A DNA stretch of 64,000 nt from Paragonimus westermani (lineage: Eukaryota > Platyhelminthes > Trematoda > Plagiorchiida > Troglotrematidae), in contig QNGE01001303.1 in NCBI GenBank assembly GCA_008508345.1, forward strand, positions 62,001 through 126,000, written 5' to 3'. How positions within the stretch are numbered: the stretch's first letter is position 1; the number at the start of each line of letters is the position of its first letter. The notes beneath the pieces are model-generated. The model was not told where the DNA came from. It ran no database searches and saw only the letters and a list, made by a program, of their open reading frames with translations. This document shows, piece by piece, positions 14,101-27,518 of the stretch. The position numbers and the translations under genes were made by a program.

Positions 14101-17100
14101 CCAGAGTGCCTAAACGACTTCCCCCCTTATCTCATTTCGTGAACGTTTAATACGCCTTCGTTAACTACCTACTCAGTATGCTTTTTAAGACTGAACTGAT
14201 CAGCTAGGCGAACACATCTTCCCTCATCACATCATCATCGTTCACAGTTCCCTTCATCTCCCAAAAATCGTCGTCGCCGTTCACCTTTAGTTTACACCAC
14301 CCACACAAAAGTACTCATGACGTTAGTTCCCGTCTTCAGTCGAGTTTTCTGTTGTTCGTCTACCCACCAAATAGGTTTAACTCCTGGAATATCAATCCAT
14401 CACTGCCAGTTAAACCTCTTAAGTAGACATGGCTGGGATGATATTCAATCGTAGTCTACAGGACCGACGTGCCTGTCCAACAATTTTTCAAGCATATGAG
14501 CGTCTCCTGTGATTGGGTGGTTTCTAAATCCTCTTCTTTAAGCGCATTTAACCATGGTTATCGTTCTCTTTGGGGAGGACCCCTGAGGATAAAACTAGCC
14601 TACAAAAGCCTATTCCACGTGGACGCTATCGCTATCGCAATTTGTGCGGTGGAAATGAACACGTGGGATTCAAATGGAATATTTATGAATCTTTCCTTTG
14701 AAAGGTTAACTAAAAGTTTTGTTGAAGCGCCTCCTAAATTGCTCTCATAGTTGCGAAACAACTGCGAGGGGAAGAGTGACTGGGCTACCAGCCTAGCGTT
14801 GGCAGTGATGGTTACATTCGAAAAATGGCGCTTTCTAATTTGATAAAAGGTGGACTGTCATAGCTGGGTAACGATTAACCAAATATCGACTCCAGTAACT
14901 ACATTTTTAGTGCTCTATTCCAAAGATTAGAGAACTATTTGAGTAAAATGATGACCTTCGAGGAATTTCTGAAAATGGAATTTTTTCCCAATGATTCAAG
15001 TATTATTGAAGGGTCTGTTTGAGGAACAAATCCGATTATCTGCGCTGTGGAAAAACCAAGTCTTTAAATGAAAAATGGAAGTTTGAGAATGATGGACTGT
15101 AATGGGTGACCAGTAGCAACGGGCATCAGGCTGCAACAGTGTGTAAAATTCTCTGTTCTCTGGAGCTACGCCAATTGGTATCATTTCATTGTCTTATTGA
15201 TCAAGAATTGAGTAGTATGATGAACCATTTATTGGTAAACAGTCAAAGTTGTTTGTACACTGTTCATCGTGATGTCCGAGGTGTTCACTATTCAAGTTGA
15301 CTTCAAACGGTTTTCAGTTAGCTGCAATTCACTAAGCTTAAAGATTGTACCTATAAATGTTCGTATATCATTTTATTTAGTTGGCCATTACAACGTATAG
15401 TAAGAAAACATTATTCAGTTGGTGTACTATTTGGCTAACATCTGTGAGAGCCCAGCTCCGTAGAAACTGAAAACTTGTACATGTTGTGATGTACATATTT
15501 TAAAACCTGACAGCTTTCGGCTTAAGTAAGGGATCTTTTGAGTTTTAATTACCAATTTGGAGAAACTGTCCCAGTAGATAGGTTATCCAGCTGGTTTATT
15601 AAGTGGTTTCCGTTGCGTGCAAAATAATTGCCATTCCTACAAAAAATACCCATGTGCATAAGGCGAAGGTTAATCCAAAAAAGGCCACTAATGGGACAAC
15701 AACATTTCGGTACACTTTATTGACATGATCGTAATCCGCCCACTATAACGATCAGTATTGTACTCTGCATACTGTGTAGACAACGAGGTACAACGAGCCC
15801 CAGGACAACGAACGTTACAGCAACTCTGCAAAAGCAAGAATGAATATTAGTCGGAAAGGGTCAACATAAGTGATGCAAACATACAGGAAAATAGCATACT
15901 GTGGCTACTTCACAATGTATTCTCTTGTGAAAAATAAATTACCAGTGTGGTCTAGGTGAACTTATCATTACTGTGCGCTGTGAATGACTTCATGGAGCAC
16001 ATCCAGGTTGAGAGCGGTGTATACCGTGTGTTGTGAGGACGTGTGCAATTCGTGAGTTATAGCAGCATGCGTTTCCAACATTGTTCGATTATTGCAACAT
16101 ATTCATCTAGTTTTTAACTAGTATTCAATCAACAATTCCTTAATTTGAGTGACACTTAGTCCCAGGTTAATCTAAGACGGTATTAATCGTCCAAATAAAG
16201 TCACCAATTGTTACATGTACACCGACACACAACCTGGAAAAAACGGACATCCGGGGAATAGAATTCACAACAACGCACGGTAAAGATAGAAGACAAACCT
16301 GAAACCACAAATCACGGCAAACACTGGCAATAAATTAGGCAACCAGGCAACGTGCTTTGAAAAACTCATCACGAAGTCATTGACAATATTTTTTCAATTT
16401 ACGGTTAGCGACCGAAATAAGTCTGCCGAAAGACAAGCAACGTCTCAGTTAATTGAAGGTGAATGGATTCATCCGATTACTGTACGAATCACGCAGTCAC
16501 AAGTGGGAACATTGGAAAATGATTTATTAGTAGTTATCATGACATATGTTCTGGAGAGTTAAATCTCCAAACAAGGCGATGTCAAACGCATGCGCCTCAC
16601 ATGATAGCTGTGTTTCCTGATCTACATGCGTTTAGACGAACATGTGGTAAGTTTTTTGGATCTACTGCTCTATAGTGGAGTTGTGAGAGCGTACAAAGTG
16701 AGGGCGGAACAATCTTTGTTCAGCTAGCGTGCGGAAACTCTGCACTGGGGGTTTTGAAAAGGCAGAGAAGTATGGTCTGTTGGTACCCATTTGAGGCACA
16801 CCAGCAATGTGGCCTTATGGCTTTGTAACAAATCATCATGGAAACTGTCATCGATAAACCACCAAGAAGGAAATTCCTACACTTAAATGCGAGTTAGTCT
16901 GTCATCTGTCTGTTAGGTAGCTATCTATCTAACAAGTGTCTAATAGGCATCTATCTATTAATTTTCAATAGCCTGACTCACGGAAAGTGTGTGCTGAACT
17001 TTTTGATAGCGAAAATATCCCTGGGCGAATAGGGCAGTCGTCAAGTTTTGTCGTAACTTGATTCTTATTCGATCTATTGACGGCGATAGATGTGGATGAG

Positions 17101-17231
17101 GTCGACCAGACATCTTCAAAACCCTGAGTGTGTGCTTCTTTTGGGAGGCTTCAGCATAACTTATTAAGTCGCCTTTCACGACTCGGGATAATCCACTTAC
17201 TGACAAGTAGTCTACACTATCAGTAACATAG
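8124..17231. other. No gene recognised
   Basis: About 9 kb with scattered open frames of 60-134 codons, none recognisable. No clear LINE, SINE or RNA gene. Overlapping open frames on both strands near 10663-11067 and 11351-11796 probably reflect chance. Confidence 0.45.
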
Positions 17232-17350
17232 TGGATTGGATGGATAACTCAGTCCGGCTGTGAAAATTCTGAACTTTCGGCGTGGCCTCGTAGCTCGACG
17301 TGGGAGCATGTTGTATCTGTTGCTGGTTTGATTCTAGCCGAAGCCTGAAC
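17232..17350 (+). repeat. tRNA-derived SINE, truncated and diverged copy
   Basis: The leader ggatggataactcagtcc and the segment tgtgaaaattctgaac correspond to the copy at 63600-63773. These are followed by a tRNA-like block from ggcctcg (17284) to cgaagcc (17345) that has lost about 18 bases of the D-arm/anticodon region. The B box is degraded to ggtttgattct. Confidence 0.75.
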
Positions 17351-19703
17351 TTTGTGCCATCAAGTCTCTTCTTAATTCCAAAAACGTTAATTCCGACGGT
17401 CGGGCCAATATGACTGTCTTTTAAGTGTGAAAAAAACCACAAGAGGTAGTCGAAAGGATTATAAGTTGTACTGTATTACTGAAGAAAAGTACGATATAAA
17501 TGTTCATTCATATTGGATGCGCACTCACCAGATACCTAAATTACTTAGCAGAAAAATCACTAAGACGGTGCAGTCAAAATAGCCAGCAATTCATGGAAAT
17601 CACTTTGTTAAAACAATCAGGTATAGGAAGTGAGGACGTGCCAACTAATAACGGATGAGAGTTTGTTAAGTAAGCAATGACAGCTATAAAAAATCACCGA
17701 TGCGTTCTGTTTGCGCAGCCATGATACGAAATTCACCATACTTGTACACTGCACACAGCAGTAGGCAAAATAAATGCAAATTCGAGGTCGACGCAAATAA
17801 AACATGCTTTAACGAGTTTAACATTCAAAACAACACCAAGAACTACATAGAAAACGTGCAAAAAGAACTACAATTCCAACGTTACTCTTGGAACTTAGGG
17901 CTGATTTTCAGTCTTGTGAACTGTGAATGGTCATCACAGCTACCCGACTGATCACGTGTTTGATTTGAATCGATTACTTTTCGCGGTGATGAGGCTTCGT
18001 AAATGCCGCAAAAAGGTGTTGCATTGTCAACCGATGGCTCTTAGGTCAGAGATTCAAAATCCCCCGTTAGGATTTATTATTCACCTGTTTATCTTTCAGG
18101 GAACATCTTGATATCTTTTGTCACTTTCGTCTAGGCGACGTCGATTATCACACAAATTAGTTCACGTACAGGAGATTCATTTTGGTAGACAGGAAATCGA
18201 TCAGATTTCTAACAGCAAGATTTTGTATCTCGTCGAAGCTCATCGAAAATTGTTTTATGTAGTTTTGGGAAGACATTTCAATACAAACCTTGAAATCCAG
18301 TTTGAAGTTGACTTGATAAAAAAAAAACAAATATACTTGTATCCACAAGCATAAGTGGTGGGGTGCATTTAAGAAGTGTTAGCATTTTTATATTGGCTGT
18401 GGCACTAAATTTTACACCGTGAACTACACTGTTGGAAATCACATTTAACGCACACATAAAGCCAATTCAAGTAACGAGAAAGAAACGTAGATCCATTTTT
18501 GATTTGTCTGAGAAAAAGATTACAGTGATGAAAATCCTCGTCAACTTCACATTAAGCATCTCTTGTATATGAATTACGTTTGAGAGTTGCTACTGAAGCA
18601 CTCAAGATTTTCATAGGTTTTATGACTTTGTGCAGAAGTCAATCGTACAGTAAACGGTTTAAAGAAATTCAGTATGGTTAATCAGAATGAACTTCGAAAT
18701 GTCTGACTCAGAGTAAGCAAGATGTAAATGTTACTTAAAATGGAAACCTTCGGAGCAGGGTTTAGAATAGAGATTCAGAATGTTGTACAATGGTTGAAAT
18801 TAGTTTATTCGTCTTAGGACCATACAAATGGAAGACAAACCGGATCGCCGTTTACTTCTACATGCAAAGCTCTCGCTGGTCTTTAGCGGAGAAACCTGAT
18901 GTCTGACTTGAATTTAGCTACTAGTCCGGAAGACAATCGTTTCTGTTGTATGAAAAGCATGTCACTCAAACATGAAATTGCTGCTTATAAGATCATAATC
19001 AGTGCAGTTTAACGAAGTATGAAACTTGATCCTTACAGGCTGGGTAGTTAGAAAACATATCCATATGCTTGGTCGTAGAATTTTGAATTCGTTCATGCGC
19101 ATCGCACAACAAGCAATAGTTAGTCAAAAAAGCACAACTTGTAATGAGGAACCTTAAAGTTCCCCAACCTGCTCCCTAAAAATGCATATACTTCCACGGC
19201 TGTTGTGAGTATTCCATTGTAGCATTTTCCACACTGTGCGCCCTCTTTAAAACCATCGTCGAGGTTAATAACCGGTGAGTTACTAAAGGGAAGTGATTGT
19301 TATTGTCGTGTTGATCATCTGAGTTATAAATCACGTGAACATCAAGGCTTTTCCCACTACCATTAGTTGCTTGTAGTCACACTCAGTACGGTGAGCGGCG
19401 GTTTTATTGCTTGTTCATCTTTGATATAGAAACCACTGATAAAGGAGACGTTGAAAGCAGCAAGGATACCGGCTCATAGAGACTGCCGCACTGACCGATT
19501 GTGTGATTCTTTCGGAACTTGGCCAGTAGTTCCAGTGTCTGTCAGTGGCGAACTCCTTATCGTATATATGTCTTCCTCAAGTTGGTTTGAAAGGGTGCTA
19601 CCGTTTGGTCAACAGATAGACTCGAGCACATCAACGTAATTAACCTAACAATAGACGTTCTGTCATTCAACTTGATCGCTGTGTGGAAATCGACTTACTA
19701 CAT
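17351..19703. other. No gene recognised
   Basis: Open frames up to 83 codons without similarity. Nothing else is visible. Confidence 0.45.
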
Positions 19704-19846
19704 ATTACTGATGAGTAGTCGGGGATTTGGTTTTATTTTCAAGTTGACGATCACTCACACTTGATCGCAGCCTTCGCATTCAAATAAACTTTCCAGCCNG
19801 TGATGGTCAACTTGAAAATAAACCAAATTCACGACTACTCAGTAAT
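19704..19846. mobile_element. Short terminal-inverted-repeat element (end-only copy)
   Basis: The left end attactgatgagtagtcggg is mirrored at the right end as an inverted copy (cgactactcagtaat). The outer 45 or so bases of each arm are nearly complementary. The inner part is missing and a single N sits at 19799, so the internal segment may have been lost at an assembly join or by internal deletion. No target duplication is evident. Confidence 0.75.
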
Positions 19847-21973
19847 TTGGTACATCATAATTAACGATAGACACACACATTAAAAACAGTAAACAGTTAA
19901 AAATCAGCAATTCACGTGATCGATATCATAATTGCGTAAAACGAATCGAAAATTAGAAACACCCATCAATGTCCAAATATTAACTAATAAGACGGTTGAG
20001 CAGGTTTACAAAGCATCTTTCTATTTGCCCTGATTAAAGACCATTCACGGAGGGAGGTATTGCAATGTCTGTCTGATTAAACGGAGAAAAACAGTGAACG
20101 TCACAAATGGTTTGTTTCTAGTTGTGCTCATTAGTGAGAACCACCAAGTTTTATAAGCTCATTGAAATCATAAAACAAACCATCACACTCCCGAAAGACA
20201 AAGTTCAAAGTAGTTTGGCATGCCTTCGTACGGTGAAAAGACTCAGTTCGTGCTTCATGTAACCTACAAATAGTGTTCAGAAGCACCAGTATGAATTTCG
20301 CTTTAAATGTTGTACGTTTACTGCTATCACTTCCTGATATGCAGTATTTGTATATGGAGGAGTGTGGGTATACACTATCACTCAGTGATTAGGAATTAGG
20401 TAATGGTCTGAAACTGGTTCTTATAAAAATATACTGAGTCAACTGTCCTTTATTTTAATGGTATTCAAAAGAGGAGAAAGTAAGTTCACCAGAAGAATCC
20501 CTTTGGACACAATAACCATGTTATATGCTCTTCAGATGCCGTCATTTTCCGTGGCGGTTTCCGACAGCAAATCACGTTCTGTCATACATGTCTCCTACCT
20601 TTTCGGCCGAATGCTCCTGTTCTATGAAGGAGTCCTTTGCACTAATATGTATGTTTCTTCAGAATTACAACTACCTTAAAACGGTGATTTCAGAGGAAAA
20701 TATTTGCAGGTGATTGGTTCAGCGGTCGATCCTCGTCCTAAGGAGCCGGCACATCAGTGTTGAAGCTCTAACGACTGGTCTTAGAAAGCGGCAAGAACCA
20801 GCAAAAAAGCTCACCTGACCATGCTGTAAACAGATTAAGTTATCTTTTCTAATCGTTTGCAAACATAGTTTTGAGTTACGGCATGTTTCAAACGTACAGG
20901 AAGGTTATCAACAGAAGCCAGTCGATGGAAGATTTCGAGTTATTCTTTCTTAAGTGTTTGACTGAACAAAAAGTAATCGTATGACCCATTTTGAATAGCG
21001 TAGTTTTTACTGTTTCTTGTCAGTTTTCTGCACCTCTGCTTCTGATGTTCTTCAACAAGTCTCTAATGAACCGCCAGGACTTCCTGACTGCATATACAGG
21101 TCACCGTTCCCACAACAGCCCATGTCACATGTGCGAAAGTATGTCGGAGGCATGTCAGTTCAAAGGCGTTTTGCTGCCTGAATGAAAAACATGCATACAT
21201 GAAGTTCGATGACCAAGAGCATGATTTCTACAGTTTGAATAGAAAACTATGTTCAGAGCACCGCAGCTGGACCAAGATGCACAACTCATTCTTGACGTGC
21301 TGCTCCACTTAATGGCCGATACTACAGTGTACACCAGATTTATCTGGTCATCAGGCTGTAGTTTCCATGCAACTACTGAGTTCCTCTTAAGATTTTTTAA
21401 GATGGGAAAATCAGGTCACAATAACGGAAACATAATACTTAGCCGGTTTTATTTCGACCAAGCAGTCAACGGTGAAAAATGAGAAAGGATCATTTATCGA
21501 CTATTGAAATCCCAAGAAAGCCGCAGGTTTCAGGAGGTCGAAGGTTTTTCTGTGTGAGCCGTCCAGAGAAAATGTGGTGGAACCTGTCAACCGTAGCAGT
21601 ACGGTTGACAAAATATCCTGGAAAGAATTCAAAGGACAATTAAGTATGTGAAAAAGAATTAAAACCTAGTTTACGAAACGAAGACTATTCAGCATGTAGT
21701 AACCAATAGCAGCTTACAGAAAATTATGAACAGCTCAACACTTGATGGCTGGTGGAATAGTTATGCTGACCAATCCCTTTTAAGACTTAGTATGGTTACC
21801 TGAATTTGCACGTTTTGTAGGTGCTTGTAACTATCAAATAATCATGCTGTTATGACATATTGTGGCTGGGTTTCTTTGCAAGTCAGCCGGCTTAACTGAT
21901 GGACGGACGGATACAATCACGCATAGAAGGGCTTGTGAATACGGCCAAGTGGGAGAGAGTAGAGATAAATAAA
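19847..21973. other. No gene recognised
   Basis: Short open frames only (up to 77 codons). No element with clear identity. Confidence 0.45.
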
Positions 21974-22142
21974 ACTGACGAGTAGTCGGGGATTTGGTTT
22001 TATTTTCGAATTGACCATCACTCACATTTGATCGCAGTGTTCGCATTCAGATAGACTTTCCAGCCAGCCCCTTTCGAAAAGAAGCACTAGACTCGAGTTT
22101 CGCTCTCATTAGAGCTCGTCAGTAGTGCATATCCTTGCCACG
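21974..22142 (-). mobile_element. TIR/SINE element, left part, cut by the N gap
   Basis: Begins actgacgagtagtcgggg and runs through the subterminal block (cactcacatttgatcgcag), the cgaaaagaagcactagactc block and gtcagtagtgcatatcc before the N run. It is about as similar to the 41206 copy as expected for the same subfamily. The part holding the tRNA-like boxes would lie in the gap. Confidence 0.85.
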
Positions 22143-22887
22143 NNNNNNNNNNNNNNNNNNNNNNNNNNNNNNNNNNNNNNNNNNNNNNNNNNNNNNNNNN
22201 NNNNNNNNNNNNNNNNNNNNNNNNNNNNNNNNNNNNNNNNNNNNNNNNNNNNNNNNNNNNNNNNNNNNNNNNNNNNNNNNNNNNNNNNNNNNNNNNNNNN
22301 NNNNNNNNNNNNNNNNNNNNNNNNNNNNNNNNNNNNNNNNNNNNNNNNNNNNNNNNNNNNNNNNNNNNNNNNNNNNNNNNNNNNNNNNNNNNNNNNNNNN
22401 NNNNNNNNNNNNNNNNNNNNNNNNNNNNNNNNNNNNNNNNNNNNNNNNNNNNNNNNNNNNNNNNNNNNNNNNNNNNNNNNNNNNNNNNNNNNNNNNNNNN
22501 NNNNNNNNNNNNNNNNNNNNNNNNNNNNNNNNNNNNNNNNNNNNNNNNNNNNNNNNNNNNNNNNNNNNNNNNNNNNNNNNNNNNNNNNNNNNNNNNNNNN
22601 NNNNNNNNNNNNNNNNNNNNNNNNNNNNNNNNNNNNNNNNNNNNNNNNNNNNNNNNNNNNNNNNNNNNNNNNNNNNNNNNNNNNNNNNNNNNNNNNNNNN
22701 NNNNNNNNNNNNNNNNNNNNNNNNNNNNNNNNNNNNNNNNNNNNNNNNNNNNNNNNNNNNNNNNNNNNNNNNNNNNNNNNNNNNNNNNNNNNNNNNNNNN
22801 NNNNNNNNNNNNNNNNNNNNNNNNNNNNNNNNNNNNNNNNNNNNNNNNNNNNNNNNNNNNNNNNNNNNNNNNNNNNNNNNNNNNNNN
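22143..22887. other. Assembly gap (745 N)
   Basis: Undetermined bases. A SINE copy abuts the left edge and LINE-like sequence the right edge, so the gap most likely stems from repeats. Confidence 1.
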
Positions 22888-23280
22888 CATACAATCCTAT
22901 GAGTGTAACTGCTTTTCGTCTGACTGCTCCCCTTTGGCCTGTCTGACAAGGTTGCACCTGGAAGGACCGGAGTCCTAGTCAGCATAGCCCGCCGGATCAA
23001 AACAGTACACAAGCCTGACCACCACGTCAAGGTAGCATTATAGGTCGGGAATCAAGTTGTAAGGTTGGATTGAAAGAAAACAGGCAAAACATTTAATGCT
23101 AGGGAAAAGGAACGGTAGAAAACAGACAACCAGGTTTCTGAGAATGGGAGCAGGTAAGTTCCAAACGACGGCAATCGTTAGTTAATTTGAACAAAGAAGA
23201 AATGGATATAACGGGCATGACCTACTTGACCCTAACGTACTCGTTATCTTTGGGCCGGCTGTGTACTATGAGTAGGTTGA
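22888..23280 (-). mobile_element. Probable non-coding part of a LINE (low confidence)
   Basis: Adjacent to the reverse transcriptase remnant on the same strand. Read on the minus strand it begins with a ttgacgtggtgg block and has G-rich, CpG-containing segments that differ from the AT-rich surroundings. It may be the 3' region of the remnant or the 5' leader of a second copy running into the gap. Confidence 0.35.
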
Positions 23281-24310
23281 TGACCTAATGATCCCAAACG
23301 GCCAGCGCATTCGCAGCCGCATACATTGCAACACCATATGGTCATGCCACCACGATGGTATCCTTGTGTACCACGCGTTTCCGTTTACTGTCTGGCAATT
23401 GCTGCTCAATGAACCTGCGGACACCTGTCCGAATCATATTCCTCCAGACTGTCCGGTTCAACGCCAAGTCTTCCCATTATCTAAAATCAACGTTACAACG
23501 CGAATGACTTACTTGGATAACATTCTGGTATCTGCCCTTTTGGGCAACAGAATTTCGTCTACCTGACTTCAGTTGTCCGCACAGCACCTGTTTTGAAATA
23601 CGGTCATCGCCCATTCGACGGAGTCAAGCTAATCAATGGAGCTGATTCATCATCTTCAGGACCTCCATCCCGTTCATGTCCGCTCGCCTCAGTAACTCAG
23701 TGTTCGGAACCATGTCCGATCACCAAACACCCGAGATGGGTATTAGGCACTGCAAATGGAAGCGGCTCAGATATCGCACGTTTCGTTGATACAGCGTGCA
23801 AGCTCCATTTTCGTAGAACAGTATGGACAGCACCATTGACCGGTGGACAACTAGCTTAGTGGCCATCTTCAGGCTGTGGTTCCTCCAGACACGTCTTTCA
23901 AGATTACAGAAAGCAGCACTAGCGTTTGTCACATAACCTCACCACTGTCGGTCCGCGGACAAATTTATGGACAAGTAGCAGAAGTCTACGCAGACGTCGA
24001 CTTCTCCATCGACACGAATTTCAGGTATACGTGGAAGAAGAACACCTCCACCGGAAGAAGGCTCAAAGGAAGAAAATATCTTACCTGTGTTGATATACGG
24101 TCCAAACGTGGATGCCGCGGTCATGAAAGCCGTGGTCATTTGTTGAAGTCCGTCATCGCTGTGTGCGAGCAGCGAGCTCTCAGCCCATTCACGCTGACCA
24201 ACCATCAGATAAAACATATTCGGACGCAATGAGGTCCCCAGTGTAAACCAGGAACGTGCACAAACACACGAATCTTGCGGATGTACATCACCAGAATTAC
24301 ATACGTGCAT
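23281..24310 (-). pseudogene. Decayed LINE reverse transcriptase (minus strand)
   Basis: Read on the minus strand from 24310 downwards, successive fragments match the C-terminal half of non-LTR retrotransposon RT proteins. They are LLAHSDDGLQQMTTAFMTAA, the segment just after the catalytic YADD (itself lost); VDGEVDVCVDFCYLSINLS; FCNLERRVWRNHSLKMATKL and VVHRSMVLSILFY; then VPNTELLRRADMNG; and near 23430-23480 WEDLALNRTVWRNMIRTG. Several stops and at least two frame shifts separate them, so it is not functional. It resembles RTE/CR1-type elements found in flukes, but the clade cannot be fixed from this remnant. Confidence 0.8.
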
Positions 24311-24765
24311 TATATTAACGAGTTTTGGCTCATTTGTTTATGTTTGCGCAACTTCAGATCTGTACTCTACATTAAATTGTGGTATTCGGCATATTTTTGC
24401 ATGCACTCAACCAGTGATGAGTAACGATAGATTTATTTGAAAGAAGTCGAACATCAATCGCGTTTGGCCATAGCCTTCGTGTTCATGTTAGCTTTAAAGC
24501 AGGCTATTTAGAAAGGAATCGTTGCAGTTTAGTTTCCTTGGTGTTGTGACTTAGCAGTACTGCATACCCCTAAACCCCTATAAAGGATTGAATCACGGTT
24601 CGCACGTCTGTGAGGCAAGGATGCTGTTGATTGCGTCACTGGTCATCCATACATTAAGCAAAACTACATTATCATATCAGAAAACTCAATCAAATCAATC
24701 AGCAAATAGAACGAAATTTTAAATTGAACATCATACGTATTCGTCCGGTTACGCCTAGTATGGGG
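24311..24765. other. No feature recognised
   Basis: AT-rich spacer between the LINE remnant and the next SINE copy. No coding or RNA signal. Confidence 0.4.
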
Positions 24766-24965
24766 TTACTGGCGTTGTGGTTAACACGTTCGTTTCACAA
24801 ACTCAAGGGTCGGAGTGCAAACTCCGACCTGGACGAGGATATGCACTACTGATGAACTCCATCAAGAGTGGAACTCGAGTCAACTGGTTCCTTTTGAAGT
24901 GAGCCTGCCGAAAGGCTTATATGAATGCAAGGAGTGCGATCGAGAGTGAGTGCTTTTCAACTTGA
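24766..24965 (+). repeat. TIR/SINE family copy with tRNA-like boxes
   Basis: Contains the tRNA-like A-box region (gcgttgtggttaacacg), a B-box-like segment (ggagtgcaaactccgacc) and the downstream blocks ggatatgcactactgatgaa, gaactcgagtcaac, and a final ttcaacttgag. The + strand is the promoter-like orientation. Moderately diverged. Confidence 0.8.
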
Positions 24966-27518
24966 GGTAATCTATATTCTCAGAACCAAATCCAAACCAG
25001 AATAAAATTTTAAGTTTGCCTGGACTGAAAAGTTCTGGCTGGACCATCATTGCTTATACAGTTAACGATTCCAGTAAAATTAGACCTGGGGTCAAATGCT
25101 TGTTTTCGGAAAGATCTAACTGAATGCAGCAATCACCCCTGAATGTTGCTCAGTTTCCCTGTATCAGGTTGTGCGCCAATCGAGTGCTGTTTGGACGAAT
25201 GAGACAATACTGTGTGAAGCGCGTAGATGGTTAAAAGAATTTTAAAACTTTTACGGTGGTCATTTACACAGCCAAAACCGACAAACTGGAAATTTTCACT
25301 GTGTCAGATTCATGATATGGTCAGCTGCAGCATAATTATCTGACCTCCTTGTAAACAACCATGATCGCCGCGTTGGTCTCCTTCTAAATGAACATTACTT
25401 ACTACGTGCTACACCACAGTTAACTTTTTCTCAACTATCGAGTCACTACGGGGAACCAGAGTCCACATCGATGATGGCTACTAAATATCAGCTTTTGAAA
25501 ATCATTGCTACGAGGATGCCTTGCCTGAACCTGTAGATAAATGATTCAAAAATTTTCTGCCTATAGCCCGCCTAATTTCTTAAAGTCAACTTCAGAGTCC
25601 CGCAAGTAAACTCCATTACTTCATCGGTAACGTCATGGCAGGGACAACTACACTCATTATGCTATATATTATAAGGTAGGGTCGCACTTATGCTCTCAGG
25701 TTAGTGTTATCGCTAAGCTTGGTGCGCCCATAACAGTATATCATCATCAAGCCAACGGTCACGTACAGTAAACATTAGGTCATCATATTCTGAAAGTTTG
25801 TGCATCCATCTGTTCAACATCCGAATTCACGCTGTCACTCAAGTGAAGCAATGTTTTTTCAAAACTTACGGGGATTTGTGACCCCATTCATTCAGATTGA
25901 ATTTATCATAGGAATGGTTAGCAGTCGTGTTAGAGGAAAGGTTTTCCTACGTATCGTAAAATGCTCCATTAGCCTGTAGTACCGTTGGAAACCGTGTGAC
26001 AACTGTGTGATTGACGTTTGTGCAATGTCTCCCACATTCATCGGTTGTAGGACAATGCCCGTATGATGTGGCAATCCCACCTGAAAAATAATGTAATCTT
26101 ACAATGTGTTTTAAAACGAAGGTGCTCGCGAGGTGTTTTTCCATGGTCTCCCAAAATGGGCTAGATACTACCAACACGTGTCATTTAAACGTTTACGACA
26201 TCACACCGTGTTTTGGGGTGTGAGAGGATATGACTTGACATAAGGGTCTAATGAAGTTGTAACCAATTGTGGCTTCCCCCAGCCAGTTTCCGAAATGTTT
26301 TCAATAATCTTGGTTACAAACAATGAATACTACTGCAGCAAATCAACTTCATTGACGGGACTGCTGTTAGTTTTGCACCCGAGAAAACAAAACGTCGGAC
26401 TTCAGGTCGACATAAAACCATCAATTGTTGTCGGCCAAAGTCTCTCTTATCTCTGTTCACCCACTTATTTCACTTTTCCACAGTTTCTGTCAGATCCCCA
26501 ATCTGCCCAATCTCGTTTAATGAATATATGTTCCTGTGCCACAGCAAAATGCACACATAAGAGCTCGTCTCTTGTATAGAAAAGGTGCATTTCATAGAAA
26601 ATATACTGTGGTGAAGTATGGCTGTCGTATTCTCCGAAAGCGCTGACTTCTCGATACCTAACTTCTCTGAAACGACTCTTCCATAAAGGTTTCTCTCATG
26701 CCTTCCACTTTCTTTGAAGTTTTTCCATGCCACTGTGGAGGTCATGAAACCAGAAAGGCTACAGTTTCAAGTTAAGTCATTCTGAAACTAAACGAGTGAT
26801 GGTTATCAAAAACTTGGTGTCTACTAGCTACCCACACGCAATGAATGTTTCAGTAAGCCTATTTTAAATTGTTTTCTAGTCAAGTCTATTTTTAGGTTCA
26901 GCCTGTGTCATATTTTGTAATATTAGATCATAGGTAAATCCCATGACATCACATGACACTGATGTGGTCATGGCTCACTTAAACTGGACAACGATCGATC
27001 TGTACATACTTGCGACCTTCTGTACCTGTCTGTTGCCGACCATCCACTTAGATGTACAGCAGACGATTGATTGCGGAGTCAGTTTCGAGTGAACCGAGCC
27101 ACTTCAAGTTGATTTAGGGTTATGTCGAATCGGACCGTACTAGCAGAATCTGTATGCCATAGGTCGAAAGAAAGAAGTCAACGAAGCTCATAACAGGCTG
27201 CCTCAGAAGAATTTAACACACAGCTACTGTGTGATAAAGGTCTGAATAACTTGTGATTGGAGTGTCTGAATTCCTAGCGCAAAGAAGATTCTGCATGAAT
27301 ACCGGTCATTTTGCGTTGTCCTAAAAAACACGAAAAATTGATGCATTGCAGGTTTCTTCATCTCGTATCAGTTAAATGCTGATGGCAAGTGCAAATTAAG
27401 AAAAAGAAATCGATGAGCTAGAAAGACCTCCGGCACCTGGTAACATCACAGTTGCAGAGGTTCTCCGAATAACGAGCAGGCCAAAAATCGTTGTCCTAAA
27501 AAACCGTAATTATTTTAC
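24966..27518. other. No gene recognised
   Basis: Open frames of 60-94 codons without similarity. A 16-base direct repeat (cgttgtcctaaaaaac) occurs at 27314-27329 and again at 27489-27504, the second just before a hammerhead-like motif. Confidence 0.4.

Noticed and set aside
22087..23030. Long open frames over 22087-23030 and 49775-50771
   Set aside because: They consist almost wholly of N; artefacts of the gaps.
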